The notes below the pieces were generated by a model, which ran no database searches, was not told the origin of the DNA, and saw nothing but the letters and a program-made list of their open reading frames with translations. Positions 46,590 to 58,764 of a stretch of 64,000 bases of DNA are shown here, piece by piece. Position numbers and translations under genes: made by a program. Source of the DNA: Diadema setosum (lineage: Eukaryota; Echinodermata; Echinoidea; Diadematoida; Diadematidae); contig NC_092693.1 of assembly GCF_964275005.1 (NCBI RefSeq), positions 17,985,706 to 18,049,705 on the forward strand. Direction: 5' to 3'. The stretch's first letter is position 1. Each line of letters starts with the position of its first letter.

Positions 46590-47420
46590 CCGGGAAACAA
46601 ATCTTTAAGTTTTTTTCCCAAGTCAGAAAGTTAGGAAGTGCCTAGGAAAGATAAAAGTGGCATTCTGAAATTCCTTCCCAGGAACTTCTTAATGCAAAAT
46701 AAGTCATTCATATTCCTGCCCACTGTTCTTTATTAAGCCAATACGAAATGCCGTATCATAAGGAACCAACAAATGACAATCACATATCATTATGAAGTAG
46801 GATGAAATACACGTGTGCGCGGCATGTCCCATTTTTCATGCCCGTTGCGCGCGTATATGGGCGCAGTGAATGACAAGCGCCTATCACATTTTTCTGTACA
46901 ATTCTGTACACTTTTCTTTTTTCTTTTCATCAATGAATCGTACTTCACTCTATTTTCTTCTTTTTTTTACGGTTATTTTGTATGTATTCAAAATTATTTG
47001 CAACGCTGTATTATTCAACTAATAATGTGATATATGTTTTTGCATTGGACTCCGATACACATAGTATGGGTTGTTGAGTAAAATAAACTTTCAAACTTTC
47101 AAACTATTAAACTTTCAAACGATGGTTTGCAGCTTACTATAATATCGTAACAACGTACTTAGGACAGGGGTGGGTCTTTCCTAAATATCTTCCTAAAATT
47201 CTTTCCTAAGTGTATTCTAGAATACCAACTTCTTCCTAAGTCTAAGAAATTTGCATATCTTCCTAGAATTCATCCTCGTTTGCATATTTTCTTAAGTTTC
47301 TTCCTAAGTTTAGGAAAAAACGTCAGGAAGAAACTTGGGAAGAAACTTAGGAAGGACTTCAGAATACCACCCCTAGGATTCATCCTCATTTGCATATTTT
47401 CCTAAATTTCTACCTAAGTA
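46590..47420. mobile_element. Foldback element with TTCCTAAGT units, copy 2, carrying a LINE tail
   Basis: Same family as 16213-16850. At about 46888-47116 it contains an insert ending AGTAAAATAAACTTTCAAACTTTCAAAC, a LINE-type 3' tail with an 8-mer repeat, absent from the other copy. Confidence 0.75.
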
Positions 47421-48070
47421 GGCCTACAGATTTGTAAAACTTACAAAATACGATATGACTAAGGAGTATTCAACTCATATATGAAACCAATTCCTGTTTT
47501 CCATTAAAATGTTATCCTTTATTGTCCAGTTTATAAATTTCATAATTACACACATTTATTACGTTAAAAACATGTAAATGTATTATGTTTAAGTTCTAAG
47601 TATTGTTTTGCTCTATGTATCTATAGCATGTATTTATGTTATTATTCAGACAGGTACTGTCCAAAGTCGACTCTAATCTGTAAAAGCCACAGAAAAGAGG
47701 GAAGATAATTCAGTGTGAAAGTGACAAAGATTTAATGTGTCATTCTATGAATCACAGGAATTTATTGAATTCACATGCATTTTATGTAATGTACAAAATA
47801 TGAAATGAAGAAATAAAAAGTATTTTTTTCTCCAAGAATTCTGTATGTCTTCACATTAGCAAATATCAATGTGTTGCAGTGTGCCATTGTTATGTTAAAA
47901 ACTTTATTGCAAACTGCAAACATGGAGGCATTTTGTAAAATCCTATTGGAATATCTCTAGAATTCAGGATGACATTTGGAGTAAGGTTATTCAAACCAAA
48001 TATTGTGGTGTACATTGTGGGAGATTGTTGTTGAAATGTCATCTCAATGATCATTCAAAGGTTATGCCTA
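47421..48070. other. Unassigned spacer
   Basis: AT-rich; no supported gene or element. Confidence 0.4.
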
Positions 48071-49043
48071 CAGTGTAATGTCAAAAGATTTGACTTAAAT
48101 TCTTTTCATGCACATATATATGTCTATAAGGCGAGGAAAACGTAATTATCCCTTCACTTTCGGGATAATTAATGCCTAAGCTGCCTGTAGTTTCCTAAAA
48201 AAAAGATAAAGTTGCTGAATTTGTAAATTCATCGTTTTAGTCTGCCTGTAACAAATCTATAATGCTTCCACCTTTAGTCTCCAGTTCAAAATATTTAAGG
48301 TTAGTTACTGGAACTTTAATTTCTCATAGAAGACAAAGGATGCCTTGTGAAAGAGAACTAATACCATCATGTAATGACTAAGATAACACCATAAATTCAC
48401 AAGGAACCAATTACGTGAATTAACTGCTAGCAATGAGGCTAAGATGTCTTTGGCCGTCAAAGACGGAGAGGTTTTTAAAACCGTAATCTTTTAAGCCTTC
48501 TGTTGATTGGTACACTGTACTCTGATACTATATGGAGATTGGGAGACTATAGATTACATGGCTGGAATGGCCACAATCTACACACCAGCACACACAATGA
48601 CAAATGTGCAACTATAATTCTACTAAAAAACTCCAACAAACTGACCTCCACACATATGCACAATATGTAGTTGAAAACACACCACTTTCTCATGTATCTC
48701 TTCATTCTGAGCAGTTCATTAATGATGACAAGTTTGAGTGCCTTTCATTTTTCAATACGATCATTTTAATTGTTAAGTAATAGTACCAACAATGTGATGG
48801 TAAAACATAAAATTGAGCAAAAGAATATTTAAATTGAGAAAAAAATTGTACTGCCCTCAGTAAAGCCATGCAAATCAAATATCTACATGCATACAGAAAA
48901 GCTGCTTACACATAATTACGCCTAATATCACAGATGATTGTCACGTATGTACAATTCCTACAGTAAGAATCTATGATCAATGACCCCGAGTTTAAAAAAT
49001 TGTACAAATTCTACACTGATTTTAACAATAACACTGATTAGTA

Positions 49044-49576
49044 CACTGTAAAAACATCGGTTTTAGATTTAACACCACGGGTGTTAAATCTAATACCGAT
49101 CAAACTTCAATAAAGGACCACACCCACAGGTGTTAAAAATGCACTGTGATGGTGTTGAAAAGTGTTCACCTGACACTTCGTGGTGTTAATTTGACACTGT
49201 ACCTGGTGTTATTTTGACACTGTACTGGTGTTAATTCAAAAATGACACCACATGGTGTTGATTTGATATTTGCTGGTGTTAATAACAATGGTTTAACACC
49301 CGTCCAGCTTCAATAAGGGACCACACCAACTGGTGTTACTTTGGTGTAAATTTATTTTCACATTTTTTTCAAAAATCTAGTATTTTAATGTAAAATTCTT
49401 GATCGTCTTGTTTAAATTAAAAACCAACAAGAAGTGCAGTTACTAAGAAACTCTTCAAAAACACAGTTTAAAATTTGGAAATGACACCCGTAGGTGTTAA
49501 TTTGACACCATAAATGAGCACCGAAAATTTAACACCAGCTCGGTGTTCACTATTTAACACCGGACTTTTTGCAGTG
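49044..49576. mobile_element. CACTGTAAAAA MITE, copy 1 of 3
   Basis: Ends CACTGTAAAAACATCGG and CCGGACTTTTTGCAGTG, TA at both borders. The empty site is visible in segmental copy 1 at about 20676 (GATTAGTGATTTCAG). The interior is full of GGTGTTAA/TTAACACC units that fold into short hairpins. No frame. Confidence 0.93.
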
Positions 49577-49664
49577 TAATTTCAGTTTGATTGTTCTCAG
49601 CGACATTTGCAGGTGCTTTGCAAAAGCCAAAGTGTCTTTTTTACACTTAATGTATTCTGCATTT

Positions 49665-50307
49665 TACCCTAGAGACAAAAGTTCTAAAAAAATGGAAAGA
49701 TGAAGCATCTTGATGACAGATTAAGTGGAGAAAGCAAAATACTTTTCATGCTTGTATACTTCCCACAATTTTTTTTTGCATGCACCTTGCATATGAAGTT
49801 GTATTATATGATTTGACATCGAAATTTATGGAAATGTAGGGACACTTATTGGTATACATCATGACAGCAGAGCCTACTCTTTTATTCACTGATCGACTGC
49901 ATTCAATTTATAGACTCTCAGAAGAATTTTTAAAAAGGGAAAAAACGTTGCACTGTATGTTATCGCATCGATATGGTTATTTCTACGATTTCATCACCTC
50001 ATACGCATGAACACAAACTTCTAGATCATGTGACATTTTCCTGCTGACCCTCGAAGCCGAGCAAAAAAGGGTTACATGGAATGTGTGTGATAGAGCAATT
50101 AAAGCTTCTATGAGAGATACACATTGATACTAGCATACTTGTACCAGGGAGGTGTTATACAAGAAGTAGTAAGCAATTCTCCCTTGAGGTCATGCACGAA
50201 GCCACCACAATACAGTACATTGTTGCTTTGTCAAAAGAGTGCTTCGGCAACTGCGAGTGGCACTCTCACAGCAGAAAAGACCTTCCCTGCTGCAGTTCGT
50301 TCTTTGT

Positions 50308-50340
<33 letters not shown>

Positions 50341-52610
50341 ATTGTGTGGGTGTTGGTAACAAAGAATATTGTGTGTTGAATTGGAGAAGGGAGTGAAAAT
50401 GCAGTGTTAAAATTACACTTTTACCTGAAAAAAAAAATAGGAAAAAACAAAACACGCTGGAAAACGCTTCTGCAGAGTACAATGTACTTTAAAGGATAAA
50501 TGCGAGAGTAAAAGGTAGAAAACTTACATGTGCAAAGTGAAATCTAGGGAAAATATGTTTTTTAGAGGATTCAATTTTAATTACACTTTGATATGAACAT
50601 TATGAGGAGAACAGAATTACCAGTGTATAATCTTGAATTCTTTTCAAAACTGTTTTACACAAATTCTAGTATTTCAGTTGAAATTTTCTGGTGACATACA
50701 CCTTGTATTTAAATAAAATGTGAAATCTTTTGTCTCAAAATGATGTCTTGGAGATAGAGTGGCGCCGAGCATAACTTCAGAGGAAAGAGGAATGTTAAGA
50801 CATCCCATTGTAATGCTTCAGAACCTAAATATGTTTCTATAACACCTCCCTGCTTCTTCTCTAGCACTCAATGACCCTCCACCACCCCCAACATAAATTT
50901 CACATCGTCTTTTACTCACTACACTTCCCAGCATTCTCAGTATATACACTGTCTCATGTAAACTGTAAGGCATATAATATACACGTCTATGTTGAAAGAA
51001 TAATTTGTTTCTGTGGCCTGAGCTACATGGCACAATAATGTCTCGATACAACAGCAATCTCATGTTATATGCATAATTTCTGCAGCCCTCGCAGAACACA
51101 GAAGTCAAGTGTTCTAGCATGTCAGCAAAACAAATCACTAATGCACTAGAAACACAGACTCAACGAAGATGGATAGCTGCAATTGCAGCACAAGTGAAAT
51201 GATAACGGATACACATGTGGTAATGGGAGTCGAACTCAAATGATATTAGTCTAATTTTCTCTTACACATAGCACTTTTCCAATATATCAATTTGTTCTGC
51301 TAACACAATTCTCTTACACAAGGGTTTGAAATGTATAATGTGTCTTGTCAGCTATAAGACTATTGCATTTCACAGCATGTTCTGATCAAGCTACAATTGC
51401 ATGTTTTGATTGAAAAAACAAACAAACAGCAGAACGATGTAAGCCCATGATAAAAAGACACAGCTTTCTGTCAGAAATGACTCCTCAATTAAATGAACAC
51501 ACAAACATAAAAACAAGAGAATTATTCAAACAGAAAATCCTCTGATGCATTCTGCACAGAGACATAGTATTCATCACACCCGAAAAATCTTTTGACACCA
51601 ATTCTAATTCATTGTTCTCCAGTGAAGCTCCTCATATTATCTGAAACGGTCCCAAACCGTACCTTTGATCGATTACAATTACTGCAGCATACCATTCATA
51701 CCCTCGTACATCAATTCACAACATCTTCAGCACTGCCGCACACTAACCCATTTCTTTCTACTGGTCTGACATGTCTGTCGGACCAGTAGGTTCCCACTTT
51801 TTCCATTTTCTACAGGTCCATTCCTGAGAAAGTTACTGGTCCGACAGTGATTTTTACTGATTCTGGACCGTCGGACCAGTGCCAGTGTGCAGCGTTGTCT
51901 GTCTGGGGTTCCTCCCAGTTCGACATCCGGGGCACCTGATTTAACTACTAAGTGGAGAACACTAGGCAATCAAAAGTTGAAACAGTATGTATCCTCTTAT
52001 TCATCATACCAAAAAGCCCCCCCCCCCCCATCTTCATTTTTTTTTCAAGGAAACATTGGAGCAAGCTACAGAACACCACCCAGAAATTCCTGAAGATCGA
52101 CAATGCCTATCACCAGTGAGGAGAAAAGAGTGAAGGAGAGAGAGAACTTCAGAAAAGATCACTCAGCAATGCATTCCAACTGGAGTCTCCTCTGTCTCCT
52201 CTATAGAACCACCTTAAGAGTGCTACAAAGATCTAGATTAAATTTGAGACCATGTGATGGCGCAGCGTGGTTTGGCCGATTATGAAAATAAATGGAAAAT
52301 GTTATGATAGTTATGATATGTTAATAGATAACTGTTAAGACACAAGGATACACAATGATATGAGTATGGACAATTATTTACTAAACAAGACATTTAATGA
52401 CACATACAGTCATCTCAATCTAATTGCGACCACTAATAAAAACATAAAATTCACTAATGACATTGCTTTTGATTAAAAAAAAGAGTTTAATCATCTTAGA
52501 ATAAATGGCTTGTATAACAATGTACCTTTAGTAGTGGAATTGACAATTAAGAAAACTGCTATGCATGTATGCATGGCAGATACACAACACACTGATGTAC
52601 TTACTCTGCC
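49665..52610. other. Copy-2-specific segment
   Basis: Absent between 20757 and 20780 of copy 1. It includes a GT microsatellite (50308-50345), the repeat 50690-51540, a GGACCAGT/ACTGGTCC inverted repeat at about 51765-51885 and a C run at 52017-52029. No gene supported. Whether it was inserted here or lost from copy 1 is open. Confidence 0.6.
50690..51540. repeat. Dispersed duplicate of 43790-44660
   Basis: See the partner at 43790. Identity is roughly 90% with small indels. Confidence 0.88.
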
Positions 52611-53629
52611 TTTTTTCCATATATGTATCTGTACCTGCCTTGTTAATATTAATACTTTTTTCTTTATAGATATCTGTATAAATGCTCGTAGCTACGGTAT
52701 AAAAGTACACACAAAGTAAATGATAACAATACTACACAATCACTTCACGTGATTATCGCAAATGAGAGGAATAATTTAGATTCTGACTCACCTACATATT
52801 TTTATGAGACTTAAGACACAGCTCATTTTACAATCAACATTTGACATGTGAAAGTCAACAAGTGTGTTCCGTCAGAGAAACTGTTTTGAAACAATGAACA
52901 GTATAGCAGATATTGTTGTACATGAAAGTATAAACAATTACATATCCATGCAATCTTCTATAATCTTGCTATACTTGTAGCAGAAAGTAGCAAAGTCTAG
53001 GTCAGGATTTTGTGAACTGTTTATTTTCCTAAGATCTGATCGAGTGACTCTGGAGCCTACCCTAAAAACTCTTGATTACAAATGATTATGTACATACACT
53101 GTATATGCATTACAGCAAAGGAATATAACCCAATATACAAATGGATTTGAGTGAAATGACACATGCAGCTCGTTGAATAATTCTAAATCTAAAATCCTAT
53201 TCTTGTCTTGCACAGTACAGTGCATGTATATCATCCTGCACAGCAACTTAGATACAACTTACCACACAGGCTACAGGGCATGGCATGGTATGTACATTCT
53301 GACAAAATGCACAATTTCCTTGCACAAACTTGAGACTGGCTGCAAGGGTTATACAATCACACCTTACTTGAGCTAGTGTGGCTTAAACTTCAGGCACTAC
53401 GCTATACGTACACGCTTGTCAGAGACCAATGTAATGTTTTCTTTGTTTTAATCAATATTTTCCAAGTACACTGTAAGTCGACTTGTTATTACTCTTTTCC
53501 ATTCACCAAAGATCACAGCCACATATAGAGGACTCACTCAAATCGGATCAATGTTATTTAGGAAGGAAGTCTCATAATGTTTGATATTCTTTTTGCAGTT
53601 TTCACTCAACCACTCGACATCCCTACAAA

Positions 53630-53727
53630 TTAATAGAGTACGTTCTCGACTGAGCTGACCTTCTTAAAGCTCATGCAGCCGTAGTAGCATGATGCCACAA
53701 AATTCAGGAAAGCCACGATGAAGGCAC
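53630..53727 (-). CDS. PIP4P/TMEM55-like paralog R, terminal exon
   Basis: Equivalent of 23993-24096: acceptor TCAATCTAG, then GT GCC and AFIVAFLNFVASCYYGCM, SFKKVSSVENVLY, TAA. The membrane segment and CYYG are kept. Three codons are inserted after GCM and the tail is shorter. It splices in phase to the 57747-57801 exon, 4 kb upstream on this strand. Further upstream exons of paralog R would lie beyond 57.8 kb; none was recognised before the window end. Confidence 0.72.
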
Positions 53728-53844
53728 CTAGATTGATGAAACAGAGAGAACAAGGATATTTTATACTCTGCAGTTTCTTACTGGTACCGTATATCAAGAC
53801 TCAAAAATCAAGAACAGAACTGGCAGTTATTTCAAACTGCTCAC

Positions 53845-54090
53845 AGACAGATTCACAGATACAGACACAAATACACAGAAACTGTGACACAGGCACAGAC
53901 AGAGTCACTGACATACAGAGTCCCAGAACAGGCATAGATACAGACACACTCACAGTCACAGATACACATAAACATGATGCAGACACAGATAAGTCACAGA
54001 CAGACATACACAAACATAACCACAGACACAGACATGCATAGATACAGACTCACACACAGTCACATGCAGATACAGACATTGACACACACC
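53845..54090. repeat. CACAGA-type microsatellite, copy 2
   Basis: Uninterrupted counterpart of the tract at 24190-24387. Confidence 0.85.
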
Positions 54091-54243
54091 CCCCGTATTC
54101 CCCTCCCACATCCTCCTCCAACACACTTTCCTGAATATATATTTGTCTTGCTTCTTTGACAGAAAAAAAAATGAAAATTTCACCAATAGGGTGCATCAGA
54201 TCTCTGAATTTCAAGTCTGAAAATACAAAAATCTCCCTCGTGT

Positions 54244-56784
54244 CCCAGAAGGAAAAACCAGTTACAACCATTTGGAAATTTCAACTGGTTCTAGTTACAT
54301 GCAACTGGTTCCAGTCGACTTTAACTGGTCTTTAATGCATATCAAGTGGACAATCGGTACGAGTACATGGGATTTTACCGGAACCAGTCCCCACAACCAG
54401 TTGATAACTGGTCTGTACCCATGTTTCCAGTTGCACCATTTACACCAGTACAAACCAGTAAACAATTCTAACTAATATCTATACTGGTTTAACTGGTCTT
54501 CACTGGTTGCAACTGGTACCAGTTACAACCAGTTGGAAATTTCAACTGGTTCCAGTTGATTTTAACTGGAAACAGTTATCTGCAACTGGTTCCAGTTGAC
54601 TCTGTAACTGGTCTCTAATGCATATCAAGTGGACAATCAGTACGAGTACATAGTACTTGATAGGAACCAGTTCCCACAACCAGTTGATAACTGGTCTGTG
54701 CCCATGTTTCCAGTTGCACCAGTTGCATCAGTATACAAACCAGTAAACATTTTTAACTGGTCTCTACTGGTTTAACTGGTCTTCACTGGTTGCAACTGGT
54801 ACCAGTTGAAACCAGTTGATATGTTGATGTCATACTGGTAGTACAAGTTTATACCACTTGAAGTTGCACTGGTTACCAGTTGATACCACTTGATCAAAAT
54901 CGTATTATGTGTACAAGTTGATACCAGTTGAGGTCTTGCTGGTACCAGCTGATTCTAGTCCAAGTCTCACTGGGTACCATTCAGTTAATACCAGTTGAAA
55001 CAATTGAGTGGAATAAACCAGCACACTAGTAACCTAAAAAGATATTATACTGTGGCAGCTGAATCCAGCTGAAAAAAAGTGGATAAACTGCATGGCCAAT
55101 TGTACACCAGTCTGAACATTATATATATTCAATTTTCATGCAGTTGACTAAAAAAAAAATTGAAATTAAACAAAATTAATAAACTGTCACACCCACACTT
55201 ACAAGTTGCCTCTAGAACATTTCAAAGCTGGGAAATTTCATACCAGCTGGTATTACTAATAAACATTCAAAGCAAAGAAAAAACAAACAAACAAACAAAG
55301 CATTGAAACATTCTTTGAAATAAAAAACGGATCCTTGTGGTAAAAGTGAATTCAGTTGGCATAAACTGAAGTCAGTTGACATTCCAACTAGCAAACTACC
55401 CACGTACTATGTGTAGATTATGTATGTACGTTTTCTTGTGTGTGTGTGTGTGTGTGTGTGTGTGGATGGGTGTGTGTGTACACTGTAAAAACTTCGGTGT
55501 TAGATTTAACACCATGGGTGTTAAATCTAACACCGATCAAACTTCAATAGAGGACCACACCCACAGGTGTAGAAAATGTACTGTGACGGTGTTAAAAAGT
55601 GATCGCCTGGCACTTCGTGGTGTTAATTTGACACTGTGCCTGGTGATATTTTTGACTCTGCGCTAGAGTTAATTCAATAATGACACCGCATGGTGTTGAT
55701 TTGATATTGGTGGTGTTATTTTCAATGGTATAACACCCGTCCAGCTTCAATAGGGGACCACACCAACTGGTGTTACTGTGGTGTAAATGTATTTACAAAT
55801 TTTTTTTTTTCAAAAATCAAGTACTTTATCGGAAAATTCTTTATCGTCTTGTTGAAGTTCAAAATTAACAAGAAGTGCAGTAACTAAGAAACTATTCAAA
55901 AAACAATTTTAAATTTTGAAATGACACCCGGAGGTGTTAACCTAACACCATGAATGAGCACCGGAAATTTAGCACCAGCTCGGTGTTTCATATTTAACAC
56001 CGGACTTTTTGCAGTGTAAGTGTATGTGGCAATTTGTGTGTAAACAGTTTGTTGACACTTGAAAGCCATGTACCTGACTGGGCTTGCTTGGTAATTACCA
56101 GTTTATTCCAGAGTAAAACCCATTAACCATAATACCAGTTGATTCCAGTTGGTTTCTACTGGTTTCTACTGGTCATGCATATTCATAAGCTATTCAAATT
56201 CTCTTGGAATGGAAATAGATAAAATATAGTTAAAATTGTTTCTATGACTATAATAAACTTTCAACTGTGTTAAAAATTTCATTCAATATTATCGTTGTGT
56301 TATTCACAATTTCAATTTGTGTTATGAGGACGCATTTTCATTTTTTAATATTAAAAGTGTAGTTACTTGGTAATCACGTCTTAAGGCATTATAACAAAAT
56401 GGCCCTATATAAGTGAATGTGATGTAGTACCAACTAGGCAGTGTTGTTATTATACATCTGCAGGTTTAGGCTCTAAGACTAGCTGTAGGATTATGATTGT
56501 GAATGGTTATTTGAATATTGATGTCTTCACATACATGTACATCCTATGTGTGTTCTGGTATATGTTCAAACATCAACATACCTCGAGAAACTATTAATTT
56601 TGTCAACGCCGGGATCCCAGCTAATTCCAGTTGACTGGAAACCAGTTGAAAGGTAACTGGTTTTGTATACTGGTCCAGTTAAAAAGGTAACTGGTTTTGT
56701 ATATTGGTCCACTGGTAACTGGTAACTGGTAACTGGTTGATTTGAACTGGTTCAACTGGTCCAGTTGTAGCTGGCATTTCCTTC
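54244..56784. mobile_element. 2.5-kb foldback element composed of AACTGG/CCAGTT motifs
   Basis: Inserted between units of the 150-bp tandem; copy 1 is uninterrupted near 27842. Outer ends CCAGAAGGAAAAACCAG and, inverted, GGAAGGAAATGCCAG. Possible CGTG-type flank duplication. Nearly every 10-15 bp holds AACTGGT or ACCAGTT. Three units of about 261-283 bp repeat from 54257, 54518 and 54801. It hosts a CACTG MITE (55481-56016) and a GT microsatellite (55436-55464). 56019-56620 has few motifs. No gene. Confidence 0.82.
55481..56016. mobile_element. CACTGTAAAAA MITE, copy 2 of 3
   Basis: TIRs CACTGTAAAAA / TTTTTGCAGTG, TA borders (55479-55480, 56017-56018), 536 bp. Nested in the AACTGG foldback element. 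Confidence 0.93.
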
Positions 56785-57141
56785 CGTGGTGGAAGGGGGG
56801 TATCCCCCTCCCGAGCCCTCCCCTGCCTTTTTCCTTGAATACTACTCTATTTCTTCTTACATTTTTGATAAAAACAAAAGTGAATAATCTTACCAAAATG
56901 TGCACTATATCTCTGTATTTCAAGCCTGAAAATGCAAAAATCTCCCTCTTGTGGGAGGATACCGCTCCCCTTTCTCGGTCGCTCCTGTGGGCCCTCACAG
57001 ATATCTTCAAAGTCCCCCCCCCCCCCCCCTCATTTTGCACCATTTCATATTTGCTTGCAATATATCAAAAGAGCTTACAAAGAAACTTACATGTACCTGG
57101 TTGATGCGATTTGCCTGGATGACGAGTTGTTTTGGAGTATT

Positions 57142-57410
57142 TTGAGATCAAAGATACATAGAATAATAAAAGTCGGTATACCGACTTTTATTCCAGAAAG
57201 ATCCAGGCTAACTCAGTCTCGGGGACAACTCTGCCCTATTTCAGACAATTTACACGCAGTTCGTGATCACCAGATAGAGGCACACGTTCGTTTTGTATGC
57301 GTGCCGAAGAGGTTCTCTGACGCACACATTGTATTAACATAGCCATGATAGCTGCAACTAGCCAGAACACGAAGCGCTCCCATAGTACAACACTGTGCAA
57401 TTCAAAGGGA
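57142..57410. other. Copy-2-specific insert with a perfect palindrome
   Basis: Absent in copy 1 at about 28207. Contains the 28-bp perfect palindrome at 57165-57192 (half AATAAAAGTCGGTA). The remainder is unique and non-repetitive. Confidence 0.7.
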
Positions 57411-57746
57411 CAACTCGGCCGTCAGTCAAAGCGAGGCCGAGTTGTCCCCGAGTCCGAGTTAAATGTAGCTTGACCCCGATCAAGTAAGGTCTGAGAATAC
57501 AACTCCGTCGAACCTTTTTGGTTAATATTTCCCATTTTCGTCATTACCCAATAAATATCTTTATATTCCAGCACTATTCCACACAATTCTTAGGCAAACA
57601 TGTACACTTTGGAGTGAAATTTGACAATTCTGCAGGCGTACTGGGAGTATGCTTTACCCTTAAGTCTATACTGCAGTATAAGCCTATTTCAGTCTTTTTG
57701 CACAGAAGGGCCAAACCCAAATCTTGCACATCTCTCCAAAACTTAC

Positions 57747-57801
57747 CTGTCCTGACAACGTAAATACCTTCCAAGTGTGAGGCTAGGCGCTCTGTTCCAA
57801 C
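57747..57801 (-). CDS. PIP4P/TMEM55-like paralog R, 55-nt exon
   Basis: Acceptor TATCATTTAG, donor GTAAGT, phase 0 to 1 as in 28553-28607. Encodes VGTERLASHLEGIYVVRT plus G. Same length as paralog M, VGT and the final split Gly kept, but 11 of 18 residues replaced and only one clearly silent change. The replacement of hydrophobic residues by charged ones would weaken the membrane segment, so decay is a possible alternative to selection. Confidence 0.68.
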
Positions 57802-57862
57802 CTAAATGATAAGGACAGACAAAAATGTAAATGTAAGTGCAAGAAACTACAGTATAACGTAC

Positions 57863-58760
57863 AATCAGTCAGCAAAGTCGTCAGAGAAGTGGTAGGGACC
57901 ATCGTTGAAGAATACGTTGACGAGCTCCTCAGGTGATTGTCAGGTGCCCCACCACTGAACAAGGCTGGAAACAACTTGCAGAAGATTGGTATCAGAGGTG
58001 GAACTTTCCTCACACCGTAGGAGACATAGATGGGAAGCACGTGGCCTGCAAAGCTCCAGCCAACTCAGGGTCCACTTATTACAACTACAAGGGCTTCTTC
58101 AGTATCATCCTCTTTGCCATGGTTGATGCTGACTACAAGTTCATCTACATCGATGCTTCAGGCAACGGTTCGCTTCAGATGCCCAGATATACAACGCAAG
58201 TGACCTCAAGGATGGGCTGGATCGCAACCTCATCATGGGTTTTCCTGGTCCAGACCCCCTTCCCAATGACACACAATATGATGTGCCCTACTTCATCGTT
58301 GGTGATGACGCGTTCTCCCTCAGAAGCTACCTCATGAAGCCGTTCAGTTCAAGATACCTCACCCGTGAAGAGAGGATCTTCAACTACAGGCTGTCCAGGG
58401 CAAGACGGGTGGTGGAGAACGCCTTCGGTATCCTGGCTAACAGGTTCCAGATACTTCTCACCACCATGCAGCATGACCCAGAGACTGTGAGGAGCATCGT
58501 GGAAGCTTGCTGCATCCTACACAATCTCATGCGCACCCGCTACCCAGTATTGCAGAACAGACTTGTCGACCGTCAACAAGGGAATGGGGACATGGATCCT
58601 GGTGAATGGAGGCAAGGACTTAACCTGATGGACACTGTGGATGTACAAGGCCACAACAGAGCTTCACGTGAAGCGAAGAAGCAGCGCAACCTCCTGAGAC
58701 ACTGGTGCAACTCCGCAGCTGGATCAGTGGAGTGGCAAGACAGGATGATAGATGATTAGA
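57863..58760 (+). pseudogene. PIF/Harbinger-type transposase, 5'-truncated and frameshifted
   Basis: A DDE_Tnp_4-type (HARBI1-like) catalytic domain: VSKVVREVV, CPTTEQGW, NFPHTVGDIDGKHVACKAP (first Asp), YYNYKGFFSIIL, VDADYKFI, VPYFIVGDDAF (second Asp), then FNYRLSRARRVVENAFGIL (Glu), CCILHNLMR. It reads in three frames: one shift near 57931 after a stop-creating indel, another near 58165 where GGTTCGCTTCAGATGCC lost a base relative to a GS.SDAQIYN block. The N-terminal helix-turn-helix part is missing at the duplication breakpoint. It is followed by AATAAA-type signals near 58900-58960. Inactive; these enzymes make 3-bp target duplications and need a separate Myb-like partner. Confidence 0.92.
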
Positions 58761-58764
58761 ATGG

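Noticed and set aside
50818..51138. 106-codon minus-strand frame, partly shared with 43966-44190
   Set aside because: Shared only because the DNA is duplicated; indels in the G-run shift length, no motif or splice context.
51220..51245. tRNA T-arm-like string GGGAGTCGAACTC
   Set aside because: No acceptor stem or A/B box arrangement around it.
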